Shown here: one piece after another, positions 1 to 6,408 of the stretch
Layout of the letters: each line of letters opens with the position of its first letter
How positions within the stretch are numbered: position 1 is the first letter of the stretch
NCBI GenBank assembly: GCA_002470695.1
Contig: DKNM01000038.1
Span: 1-6,408 of the forward strand
Direction of reading: 5' to 3'
Source of the DNA: Candidatus Neomicrothrix sp. UBA7388
Lineage (GTDB): Bacteria > Actinomycetota > Acidimicrobiia > Acidimicrobiales > Poriferisodalaceae
DNA length: 6,408 nucleotides
Notes under the pieces: model-generated
Told to the model about the DNA's origin: nothing
The model's input: only the letters and a program-made list of their open reading frames with translations
The model's database searches: none
Made by a program: the position numbers and the translations under genes

Positions 1-530
1 TCTCCGCCCTGAGCGCCGAAGCGTTCATAGCCAAGGCCTTTCATCAGTTCCACGAAAGTGTCTGCAATCTTTTCGACGCCCCAACCCAACTCGGGTGGCT
101 TGCCGCTAAAGCCGTACCCGGGTAAAGAAGGACAAACTACGTGAAAAGCGTCGTTTGCGGTGCCACCGAAGGACTCTGGGTCAGTGAGCGGTGCAATTAC
201 CTTTTGGAACTCAACAATCGAACCAGGCCAACCGTGGGAGAGGATCAAAGGGGTGGCCCCTTCGTGAGGAGACCTTTGATGAATAAAATGAATGTCACAC
301 TCATTTACCGTTGTACTGAATTGGTCGAATTGATTTAATTTCGTCTCACGCTCACGCCAGTTGTACTGATTGAGCCAGTAATCGCACATCTCTCTCACAT
401 ACTTGAGTGGCACTCCTTGCGACCAATCCTTAACTAGCTCTTCCTCAGGCCAGCGGGTTTTTTCGAGGCGCTCGCGCAAGTCATCAAGGATTTGATCCGA
501 GATCGATATTTCGTAGGGGTATGTCTCCAT
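1..530 (-). CDS. Epoxide hydrolase with EHN domain (alpha/beta-hydrolase fold), N-terminal part, truncated by the window edge
   Basis: Enzymes of this family hydrolyse epoxides to vicinal diols through a covalent ester on an aspartate. The visible part is 176 complete codons. Residues about 2-110 match the N-terminal epoxide hydrolase (EHN) domain, with RLEKTRWPEE (21-30), a W-rich stretch near 50-60 and DIHFIHQRSPH (79-89). The oxyanion-hole motif HGWPGS is at 99-104 and LPGYGFSGKP at 136-145. The last residues, FGAQGG, run straight into an incomplete codon beginning GA, exactly where the nucleophile Asp of the GGDWG motif is expected. The acid and base residues lie outside the window; full-length relatives are roughly 380-400 aa. 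The ATG at 530 is fixed by an in-frame TAA four codons upstream (540-542). There is no good Shine-Dalgarno, only GAG abutting the ATG. It lies 31 bases after the typA stop and is probably co-transcribed. Family call is firm; substrate is unknown. Confidence 0.9.
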   Translation of the reverse strand, partial: METYPYEISISDQILDDLRERLEKTRWPEEELVKDWSQGVPLKYVREMCDYWLNQYNWRERETKLNQFDQFSTTVNECDIHFIHQRSPHEGATPLILSHGWPGSIVEFQKVIAPLTDPESFGGTANDAFHVVCPSLPGYGFSGKPPELGWGVEKIADTFVELMKGLGYERFGAQGG

Positions 531-532
531 CT

Positions 533-545
533 CGATAACTTATCG
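533..545. promoter_or_regulatory. Perfect interrupted palindrome (candidate operator) just upstream of the epoxide hydrolase start
   Basis: The 13-base sequence CGATAACTTATCG has two perfect 6-base arms around one central base. It fills the middle of the 31-base typA to epoxide hydrolase gap and ends two bases before the ATG. Such a site could bind a dimeric regulator. As RNA it could only form a 4-bp stem with a 5-nt loop, too weak for a terminator and without a U-tract. It overlaps the spot where a Shine-Dalgarno would lie. The symmetry is directly visible; a regulatory role is inference, and a chance palindrome remains possible. Confidence 0.3.
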
Positions 546-561
546 CTGAAGGGCGTCGCTC

Positions 562-2418
562 TTAACTTCTGTCCCTTTTTTTGCTCCGAAGTCTCTTTCC
601 GGCATTTAGTTCGACTTTTCTGACTCGAATGTTTGCCGGGGTGACTTCTACGCATTCGTCTTCGGCTATGAACTCCAACGCGTGCTCGAGGGATAGCAAC
701 TTAGGTGGACTCAGGCGCACTGCATCGTCCGCCGCCGCCGCACGAATATTGGTTTGTTTCTTCTCTTTGCAGATATTGACGTCGAGATCGTCGGGCCGTG
801 GATTCTCGCCGATAACCATGCCTTCGTATACATCCATACCTGGGCCCACCAAGAGCGTCCCCCGTTCTTGAATTGTGGAGGCTGCATATCCGCTTACTTG
901 CCCCGTCCGGTCAGCCACGATTGACCCACTGTGGCGCGAGCGCATATTCCCGGACCATGGGATGTAGCTGTCAAATACGTGATGAAGTAGTCCCGTGCCG
1001 CGCGTTTCCGTCAGAAACTCGGTGCGGAATCCTATGAGACCGCGCGCTGGGATGAGGTAATCAAGCCTCACCCAACCGGTGCCATGATTACTCATCTGCT
1101 CGAGACGGCCACGTCTTTCACCCAACAGCTGAGTAACTGACCCCACATAGTCTTCGGGGATATCGATGGTTGCTCTTTCTGCAGGCTCGTGCAATTGACC
1201 CTCTATCGACCTAGTCAATACTTGCGGTTTCCCGACCGTAAGTTCGAATCCTTCTCGACGCATTATTTCGATAAGCACAGCTAGCTGAAGTTCGCCTCGT
1301 CCTTGCACCTCCCAAGCATCAGGCCGCTCCGTGGGGAGTAGGCGGAGTGATACGTTGCCAATCAGCTCCGCCTCAAGCCGGCTTTTGATAAGTCTCGCAG
1401 TTAACTTCTTGCCCTCGGTGCCGGCAAGCGGCGACGTGTTGATGCCTACTGTCATTGACAGGCTGGGCTCGTCAACGCTGATCACCGGTAGGGGCTTCGG
1501 CGACTCAGGATCGCTGAGTGTCTCTCCGATGGTTATGTCCGGAATTCCGGCTACGGCGGCGATTTCCCCTGGGCCCGCATGTTCTGCAGGCGTCCGCTCC
1601 AAGCCTTCAGTTGTGTATAGCTCAACGATTCGGGTGGTCTCGATAGTCCCGTCAACGCGACACCAGGCGACTGAAGCGCCTTTGGTGAGTGTCCCATGGA
1701 GCACCCGACAGAGCGCCAATCGACCAACATAGGGATTAGCGTCGAGATTGGTAACCCAAGCCTGAAGGGGATGTGAAGGCTGAAAGGTAGGAGGGTTTAC
1801 TGACTCAACTAAAACCGCAAAAAGATCTGTCAGGTCCTCTTTTGGTTGAGAGAGGTCGCTAGTAGCCGTTCCCTTTCTTGCATCGGTATAAACAATCGGA
1901 AAATCAATCTGGTGATCCGCCGCATCGAGGTCTAGGAACAACTCATATGTTTCGTCGATTACCTCGTCGATGCGACTATCGGGACGATCAATTTTATTGA
2001 TTACCAAAACCACTGGCAGGTCAAGCTCAAGAGCCTTTCTCAAAACGAAGCGTGTTTGGGGGAGCGGGCCTTCAGAGGAATCAACTAGCAGCAGAATGCC
2101 ATCGACCATGGTTAGGGCGCGCTCAACTTCTCCTCCGAAATCGGCGTGTCCCGGAGTGTCAATGATGTTGATTTTGGTGTCGTTGCCAGACGGATCAGTC
2201 CAGTGTATGGCAGCGTTTTTCGCGAGAATGGTAATGCCTTTCTCCCGCTCGAGATCCATTGAGTCGAGAACGCGGTCTCTGACATCTTCGTTGTCTCGAA
2301 ATGCTCCTGATTGCCAGAGCATCGCGTCAACGAGCGTCGTTTTCCCGTGATCAACATGCGCGACAATCGCAACGTTGCGCAGGTCGGTTCGCGTTTCAAC
2401 TAGCTGTGAATCACTCAA
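562..2418 (-). CDS. typA: Ribosome-associated GTPase TypA/BipA
   Basis: TypA (BipA) is a cytoplasmic translational GTPase of the EF-G/LepA group that binds 70S ribosomes and supports ribosome assembly and growth under cold or other stress. The 618 aa length is typical. The G domain (about 12-205) carries P-loop AHVDHGKT (20-27), REKGIT with the switch Thr (58-63), DTPGH with catalytic His91 (87-91) and NKID (141-144). Domain II follows at about 215-300, then EF-G III/V-like regions (about 315-490, with GRGELQL at 373-379 and PARGLIGFRTEF at 457-468). The TypA-specific C-terminal domain contains KKQTNIRAA (553-561) and LEHALEFIAEDECVEVTP (577-594), and the protein ends in a basic tail (KRLRSKKR). 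The start is TTG at 2418: an in-frame TGA lies two codons upstream and the first internal Met is residue 33, beyond the P-loop. Stop is TAA. No frameshift or missing G motif is seen. It sits between catabolic-type genes in the same orientation. Confidence 0.97.
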   Translation of the reverse strand: MSDSQLVETRTDLRNVAIVAHVDHGKTTLVDAMLWQSGAFRDNEDVRDRVLDSMDLEREKGITILAKNAAIHWTDPSGNDTKINIIDTPGHADFGGEVERALTMVDGILLLVDSSEGPLPQTRFVLRKALELDLPVVLVINKIDRPDSRIDEVIDETYELFLDLDAADHQIDFPIVYTDARKGTATSDLSQPKEDLTDLFAVLVESVNPPTFQPSHPLQAWVTNLDANPYVGRLALCRVLHGTLTKGASVAWCRVDGTIETTRIVELYTTEGLERTPAEHAGPGEIAAVAGIPDITIGETLSDPESPKPLPVISVDEPSLSMTVGINTSPLAGTEGKKLTARLIKSRLEAELIGNVSLRLLPTERPDAWEVQGRGELQLAVLIEIMRREGFELTVGKPQVLTRSIEGQLHEPAERATIDIPEDYVGSVTQLLGERRGRLEQMSNHGTGWVRLDYLIPARGLIGFRTEFLTETRGTGLLHHVFDSYIPWSGNMRSRHSGSIVADRTGQVSGYAASTIQERGTLLVGPGMDVYEGMVIGENPRPDDLDVNICKEKKQTNIRAAAADDAVRLSPPKLLSLEHALEFIAEDECVEVTPANIRVRKVELNAGKRLRSKKRDRS

Positions 2419-2428
2419 ATTTCAGATG

Positions 2429-2432
2429 CCTT
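2429..2432 (-). promoter_or_regulatory. Weak ribosome binding site for the TTG start of typA
   Basis: AAGG on the minus strand lies 10 bases before the TTG at 2418, slightly farther than ideal. It is the only purine-rich Shine-Dalgarno-like match close to the start, and it supports TTG as the initiation codon because no ATG or GTG is available in frame between the upstream TGA and the P-loop. The surrounding 70-base gap (2419-2488) also holds an AGTC-AG-GACT symmetry (2445-2454). I see no clear -35/-10 promoter there. Confidence 0.35.
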
Positions 2433-2488
2433 GTGAGGGGGAAGAGTCAGGACTGCTAAGTGTGCCAGTAAAGACGTCGAATACGTGT

Positions 2489-4774
2489 TCAGTCGTAGAT
2501 GAAACCTAGCGATGCCGGGGGCGGCAATTCTCCGCCGATGTGGCCCGCGCGACGCAGTTCGGCGATTTCGTCAACCGAGAGATGCCCAACTCTGGACAGA
2601 ACCTCATCGGTGTCTTGGTCGAATAAAGGGGCGTGGGCTTTCGGCACAGGTCGCTTTCCGTCAAGAGTGAACGGCGAACCCACATGGCGCATTGGTCCAG
2701 TGACTGGATGGTCGACTACATCAAGCAACGAAGAAAGTGGCTGTTTGAGTGGAGCTGACCAAGGATCTAAACACACCTGGGCGTTGCCTCCGGCCAACTT
2801 AACGGCGCTAACTAACTCTTCCGAAGTTTTGCCTGCGGACCCTTCAATTAAAGCTTCAATTACGCCGGTGAGAGCACGCGGCGCAGTGATGGCGACCCAG
2901 TTATCCCTAGTTGCAGCGAAGGTCGATAACGTTCCGCCCGGTTCGCGGTTTCCGAGACGGCCGATATTCCGCTTTTGGGTCGATGCGAGAACAATCGCCT
3001 CGCCTGAATGTTGCCACATTGCTTCGTGTTGACTTAAGTCAATCTCCATGCCGCTACCAGATTGGTCGGCGCTATAGACACCAGCTAAAAAAGCATTTGC
3101 AGCGTGCACTCCCGCAGTTGGGTCAGGAAAATAAATATTTGATACACGAGCCTCTTCGTGTTCGTATCCCTGACGGTGAGCTATTCCACCCATAGCTTCG
3201 ATTATTGACCCATAACCGACCGCGTCGCTGTAGGGGCCATCTACACCGAACGCGGGCATGCGAACAACTACGAATTTCGGATTTACTTGCTTCAGCGTCT
3301 CGAAATCTAGGCCGAGTTGGGGCAGAACATGTGCTGAGAAGTTTGCTACGAGGCCATCTGAGTTTTCAACCAGTTTCAGGAAAGCGTTCCGCCCCTCTTC
3401 CGATGCAATATTTATTACGCAATCCTTCTTGCCTTTGTTCACAGCGTTGAAAAGTCCGCCTGCCTCGTAGAAGCGGTTGTCCTCTACAAGATGTTCCTGT
3501 CCTGGCCGCATGCCGTGGTCATAAGGCCTCTGGGTTCGAAAGCCGTCAAATGGCGAGAGAGACTCAATTTTTATTACCTCAATTCCGAGTGGGGCGAGGA
3601 TATTGCCCACATAAGGGCCGGCCCAGGAGATTGTCATCTCTAACAAACGCATATCGGAAAACGACCGAAGCTCCAACGAGCGTGGTGAGTCCGTGACATC
3701 TAGTTGATCGGCGCCCATTTCACTCACGGCTTGGGGCGTTATCGGGAGACCCGGGGCTTTGAAGGGACGCACCGGAGCTACGGCCTTTCCCTGAGGTGTG
3801 AGCACTTCTCCGAGGTATCCCCGTGCCTCTAGGTGCTCATCACTCAACGCGTCCAGCGGAGTCATGACCATTCCCCCTGCCCAAGGCGACGAGAGGGCCA
3901 ATTCGAAAATCTCCCGTTTACCTCTCGCCAAGTACCACGGGGAAATCTTCTCCCAAATCTTCGAAATGTGTTCTTGCCTTTTGAGTCGATCTCTTAGTTC
4001 TGGGTCGTCAACCCACTCAGGTATTCCATAAAAAAGGCACTGCATCTCCCAATCCACAGGTCGAATTGAACCGGGAGCAAAGTGGCCATCTTTGCATTTG
4101 ATCGCACCAGAAGGGAAAGCGGTCGGTGGGTGAGGGCCGACTCGGTCACGAACTCTTTGACAATGTAAAGCATCGCCGTAGCACAGCTCGGTAGCAGTCA
4201 GCAGGGCACCGAGCCAAGAAACGTCAATGTGGTTAACGGGCAGCCTTCGTATCAGTTGAACCATTGCTGCAGCCAACCCGCCTGCCACGTACTGACTTTG
4301 CCAACCTGGAAGACGCAAGGGAGGCGAGTCATCATCACCATTGAAGCCAAGGAAGCCAGACGCCGTTTGAACGAGTAACTCGTCGGCGATAGTTCCCGGA
4401 TGTTCAGCGTCTGCGCCCCAAGCTGTCGTTGTTACTAAGCGCGTGTCGTGCGTAGCCAAAACGTCAGGATGCCATGGGGTGTCAGTTAGATCGTCTAAAA
4501 CGTCGCTCGATAGGACTACATCGGCCCACGCAGGATCGACTTCACTTGACGCAATATTTAACTTTGCGGCGTTGAGATGAATGAAAAGCGGGCTCAATTC
4601 ATTCGGTAATAACTCAAGGTCGTCGACTTGCTGCTTTCTCGCGGGGTCACCACCGCTTGGTTCGACTTTAATTACCTGCGCTCCTAGGGACGCAAGCATG
4701 CGACCTGCGTACGGCCCGGATATGCCTGTCGCAGTCTCTATTACCCGAAGTCCAGTGAGTGGTGGCTTGGTCAT
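2489..4774 (-). CDS. Tandem-domain CaiB/BaiF (class III) CoA-transferase
   Basis: Class III CoA-transferases move CoA between carboxylic acids through an aspartyl intermediate. At 761 aa this is about twice the usual 380-450 aa and contains two CoA-transferase family III repeats. Repeat 1 (about 5-345) starts LTGLRVIETATGISGPYAGR (6-25), followed by LGAQVIKVEP (30-39). Repeat 2 (about 368-760) starts MRLLEMTISWAGPYVGNILA (375-394), followed by LGIEVIKIE (396-404). Repeat 2 has the active-site segment YFPDPTAGVHAA (548-559), with D551 as probable nucleophile, and GSGMEIDLSQHEA (573-585). In repeat 1 the matching segment reads GWQSQYVAGGLAA (157-169) and has Gln161 in place of Asp, so repeat 1 is probably non-catalytic. 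A linker rich in P, D and S lies at about 345-368. ATG 4774 is set by an in-frame TAG four codons upstream; Shine-Dalgarno is weak (GAAG, 12 bases away). The gene lies 40 bases after the monooxygenase. Substrates cannot be read from sequence. Confidence 0.92.
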   Translation of the reverse strand: MTKPPLTGLRVIETATGISGPYAGRMLASLGAQVIKVEPSGGDPARKQQVDDLELLPNELSPLFIHLNAAKLNIASSEVDPAWADVVLSSDVLDDLTDTPWHPDVLATHDTRLVTTTAWGADAEHPGTIADELLVQTASGFLGFNGDDDSPPLRLPGWQSQYVAGGLAAAMVQLIRRLPVNHIDVSWLGALLTATELCYGDALHCQRVRDRVGPHPPTAFPSGAIKCKDGHFAPGSIRPVDWEMQCLFYGIPEWVDDPELRDRLKRQEHISKIWEKISPWYLARGKREIFELALSSPWAGGMVMTPLDALSDEHLEARGYLGEVLTPQGKAVAPVRPFKAPGLPITPQAVSEMGADQLDVTDSPRSLELRSFSDMRLLEMTISWAGPYVGNILAPLGIEVIKIESLSPFDGFRTQRPYDHGMRPGQEHLVEDNRFYEAGGLFNAVNKGKKDCVINIASEEGRNAFLKLVENSDGLVANFSAHVLPQLGLDFETLKQVNPKFVVVRMPAFGVDGPYSDAVGYGSIIEAMGGIAHRQGYEHEEARVSNIYFPDPTAGVHAANAFLAGVYSADQSGSGMEIDLSQHEAMWQHSGEAIVLASTQKRNIGRLGNREPGGTLSTFAATRDNWVAITAPRALTGVIEALIEGSAGKTSEELVSAVKLAGGNAQVCLDPWSAPLKQPLSSLLDVVDHPVTGPMRHVGSPFTLDGKRPVPKAHAPLFDQDTDEVLSRVGHLSVDEIAELRRAGHIGGELPPPASLGFIYD

Positions 4775-4796
4775 TGATCTGGTCTACTTCGTTGAG

Positions 4797-4810
4797 CCAG
4801 CCGGCGCTGG
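4797..4810. repeat. Small inverted repeat (5-bp stem, 4-nt loop) in the monooxygenase to CoA-transferase gap
   Basis: CCAGC-CGGC-GCTGG is a perfect inverted repeat starting four bases after the monooxygenase stop codon (TAG, 4815-4817). It is G+C rich, so a small hairpin is possible in the transcript, but the stem does not extend and no U-run follows on the minus strand. It is therefore unlikely to be a full intrinsic terminator. It could be a weak RNA-processing or 3'-end stabilising element, or chance. Confidence 0.35.
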
Positions 4811-4814
4811 AGGA

Positions 4815-6023
4815 CTAGTTTTCGGCGGCGTTGCCTTTTCCCTTGGCCGCTGTGATTTTCAAAGCCTCTGCGGCCTTGTCATTGGACATTATCTTGCTGA
4901 GAATAGCTTCTCCTGCTCGGTCGAAAGCCGCTCTTTCGTTAGAAACAAAAGTTTGAGAGGCTTTGAGATGCTCCGTGTAGCCATTGATCTCTGGAATAAC
5001 GTAACGCGCAACTAAATCCCAACTTGCGGCCGTATCTCTAGGGTTCGCCCAGTCATGAACGAACCCGATGGCGGTTCCGAAGCCACCTGTGAGCTCCACC
5101 ATGCTTTTAATAAAATCGACCAAATCATCAGGAGTGCCGACTACTGCTGACTGCACAACTCCTTTAGAGGCACCTCCGCATACAGCGTCAAGCGCATCAT
5201 CTGGGTCTTTGTACGCAACAGCGCCTGGTCTTTGAAGAGTCCCGACGATGTACTCGTTGTGCCATCGTTGAAGCCCTAACCGTGCTTGTCTCTCGGCCTC
5301 TGAACGGGTTTCAGCCAAATGCCAGTTAAGAACAACACGCCACTCATCGCGATTAACCACGCATCCGGATTTTTTTGCAGCATCTTCGGCAAAATCCCAC
5401 TGGGTTGCCAGAGCAGTTATTCCCTCGGAGGCCATAGACCCGATGGAGAGCGCTCCGATTCCGTGTTTCCCAGCCAAGGTCATTCCTGAGGGCGACACCA
5501 TCGATGCTGTAGCCGCAGGAATTTTTTCTTGCACGGGAAGCAACTGGAGTTGAGCGTCCTTCATTTTGAACCAGTCTGTTTCGTAAGAGAACCGTGGCTC
5601 GCCGCGGAGAAGGCGCAAAATGACGCCGAGCGCTTCGTCTTGCCGGTCGCGCAAGACCATTGGGTCGATTGCAAAGGTGTGGGCGTCCGAAGGCAGAGCG
5701 CCTGGTCCCGAGCCGAATATAACTCTGCCACCCGTCATGTGATCCAACTGAACAATTCTTTGAGCGACATTGAATGGGTGATGATAAGGCAGAGACACGA
5801 CACCAGTTCCCAAACGTATTCGCGCGGTTCTCTCACCTGCAGCGGCCAGAAACATCTCAGGACTAGCAATCATTTCCCAACCCGAACTGTGATGTTCCCC
5901 GCACCAGAATTCACTAAACCCAAGCTGTTCCAACTGAACGACGAGATCTAAGTCTCGCCTAAATTGAAGCATCGGATTCTCGCCGACCGGGTGGTGTGGT
6001 GCGAGGAAAGCGCCGAATTTCAT
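4815..6023 (-). CDS. Luciferase-like (LLM class) flavin-dependent monooxygenase, limonene 1,2-monooxygenase-like subgroup
   Basis: LLM enzymes are TIM-barrel oxidoreductases that use reduced FMN, or F420 in some actinobacterial branches, to oxygenate or reduce small molecules. The 402 aa protein opens MKFGAFLAPHHPVGENP (1-17). It has WCGEHHSSGWEMIASPE (40-56), which includes the EHH motif at the place of the luciferase active-site histidines, then LGTGVVSLPYHHP (71-83), GGRVIFGSGPGALPSDAH (98-115) and MVSPSGMTLAGKHGIG (175-190). These blocks are typical of proteins annotated as limonene 1,2-monooxygenase (LimB-like). A helical, charged C-terminal tail (about 350-402) is usual in this subgroup. 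The ATG at 6023 has a strong AGGGG 7 bases upstream, the best ribosome site in the window. No flavin reductase is encoded nearby. It lies 58 bases after the methyltransferase and 40 before the CoA-transferase. The family is certain; limonene as substrate is not, since the label is used loosely. Confidence 0.93.
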   Translation of the reverse strand: MKFGAFLAPHHPVGENPMLQFRRDLDLVVQLEQLGFSEFWCGEHHSSGWEMIASPEMFLAAAGERTARIRLGTGVVSLPYHHPFNVAQRIVQLDHMTGGRVIFGSGPGALPSDAHTFAIDPMVLRDRQDEALGVILRLLRGEPRFSYETDWFKMKDAQLQLLPVQEKIPAATASMVSPSGMTLAGKHGIGALSIGSMASEGITALATQWDFAEDAAKKSGCVVNRDEWRVVLNWHLAETRSEAERQARLGLQRWHNEYIVGTLQRPGAVAYKDPDDALDAVCGGASKGVVQSAVVGTPDDLVDFIKSMVELTGGFGTAIGFVHDWANPRDTAASWDLVARYVIPEINGYTEHLKASQTFVSNERAAFDRAGEAILSKIMSNDKAAEALKITAAKGKGNAAEN

Positions 6024-6030
6024 TGTAAAT

Positions 6031-6035
6031 CCCCT
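6031..6035 (-). promoter_or_regulatory. Strong Shine-Dalgarno for the monooxygenase
   Basis: AGGGG on the minus strand is spaced 7 bases from the ATG at 6023 and fixes that start. It is clearly stronger than the sites before the other three genes whose starts are visible. The rest of the 58-base gap is A+T rich near 6040-6062 and holds an ATAC/GTAT inverted pair. It has no hexamer pair good enough to call a promoter. Confidence 0.75.
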
Positions 6036-6081
6036 AATTGAATACCGAATTTAGTATCTATGAAGAAGATAGCCGCAGCTG

Positions 6082-6408
6082 CTAGCCCTGACCCTCTTCA
6101 AGCGGTTTGTCGACGGTGACTATGCGGTGAGGCATCGGCAGGACGACCATCCCATCGATCTCGTATTCCATGAACCGTTCTATCAAGGCCTCCTCGACCA
6201 CTGCGAGCTTTTCTGGAGGTTGCGCATCTAAGAGGCCCTGTGAGCGAACTGAAATATCCCGGTACCAGTTCGGTATTTCAGATGCAGGACACAAGGAGGC
6301 CTCGAAATCCGCTGCTACGAAAGAGAGGAAATCGAAACCGGCTTCTTCAACAGCTTGGCGAGCACCGTCCTCTCTCGAGAAAGCTTCCGCTGGTGGCCCC
6401 GGTGGAAG
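6082..6408 (-). CDS. Probable SAM-dependent methyltransferase, C-terminal fragment (5' end beyond the window)
   Basis: An open frame of 108 codons enters from the right edge with no stop and ends at TAG (6082-6084). The gene therefore probably starts outside the window; an internal TTG (6294) would give only 70 aa and would cut the domain. The visible pattern fits the C-terminal end of class I (type 11-like) methyltransferases: a Pro-rich start followed by AFSREDGARQAVEEAGFDF (9-27), a helix with an acidic and aliphatic pattern (DAQPPEKLAVVEEALIERF, 61-79), then a short turn and final strand DGMVVLPMPHRIVTVDKP (85-102). The SAM-binding glycine motif would lie upstream, so the family cannot be confirmed here. 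It is the first gene seen in this co-directional run. Substrate unknown. Confidence 0.55.
   Translation of the reverse strand, partial: LPPGPPAEAFSREDGARQAVEEAGFDFLSFVAADFEASLCPASEIPNWYRDISVRSQGLLDAQPPEKLAVVEEALIERFMEYEIDGMVVLPMPHRIVTVDKPLEEGQG

Noticed and set aside
434..655. A 73-codon minus-strand frame spanning the end of typA and the start of the epoxide hydrolase
   Set aside because: It runs in a different frame across both genes, is very basic with no domain, and is explained by overlap with two real coding regions.
2499..3032. A 177-codon open frame on the plus strand
   Set aside because: It is fully antisense to the CoA-transferase repeat 2, its composition (rich in S, R, P, T) is that of a reverse-frame shadow, and it matches no family I recognise.
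2489..4774. Calling the tandem CoA-transferase DddD (DMSP lyase/transferase)
   Set aside because: Only the two-repeat layout and the Asp in the second half are shared; no specific sequence signature of DddD was recognised and the neighbours are not the usual DMSP genes.
4581..5015. A 144-codon plus-strand open frame crossing the CoA-transferase/monooxygenase junction
   Set aside because: It overlaps two firmly identified genes on the opposite strand, has no Shine-Dalgarno that I could see, and has no recognisable motif.
6024..6081. A possible promoter for the monooxygenase in the A+T-rich part of the gap (TAAATT as a -10)
   Set aside because: The -10 match is only partial and no -35-like hexamer lies at proper spacing; not supportable as a feature.
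6061..6084. A GCAGCTGC-centred symmetry near the methyltransferase stop considered as a terminator
   Set aside because: The arms are broken by mismatches, the loop would be too small, and no U-run follows on the minus strand.

Overview
The window is a compact, gene-dense bacterial segment of moderate G+C. All five genes are read from the minus strand. In transcription order (right to left) they are: the C-terminal end of a probable SAM-dependent methyltransferase (6408-6082), a luciferase-like flavin monooxygenase of the limonene-monooxygenase-like type (6023-4815), a two-domain class III (CaiB/BaiF) CoA-transferase (4774-2489), the ribosome-associated GTPase TypA/BipA (2418-562), and the N-terminal half of an EHN-type epoxide hydrolase (530-1, cut by the window edge). 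Gaps are 58, 40, 70 and 31 bases. I see no convincing terminator, tRNA, rRNA, CRISPR array or mobile element, and no gene-free stretch longer than 300 bases.

The TypA N-terminus (RNVAIVAHVDHGKTTLVDAM followed by LWQSGAF) resembles actinobacterial TypA. The neighbouring families (luciferase-like oxidoreductases, CaiB transferases, EHN epoxide hydrolases) are abundant in Actinobacteriota, including high-copy catabolic lineages such as Acidimicrobiia. One TTG start and weak Shine-Dalgarno sites at three of four visible starts agree with this. The assignment is an inference from recognition, not from a phylogeny.

Functionally, four of the five genes look like accessory or catabolic metabolism. 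A flavin monooxygenase could oxygenate a hydrophobic (possibly terpenoid or alkene) substrate, an epoxide hydrolase could open an epoxide to a diol, and a CoA-transferase could activate a derived carboxylate to its thioester. TypA, a translation and stress GTPase, sits between them in the same orientation. The substrate is unknown, and the pathway link rests only on gene order.

The points most worth a second look are: the internally duplicated CoA-transferase, in which only the second repeat keeps the catalytic aspartate; the monooxygenase and epoxide hydrolase flanking it; a perfect 13-base interrupted palindrome three bases upstream of the epoxide hydrolase start codon; and typA, which begins with TTG. 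I did not find clear evidence of a wholly new biological system.
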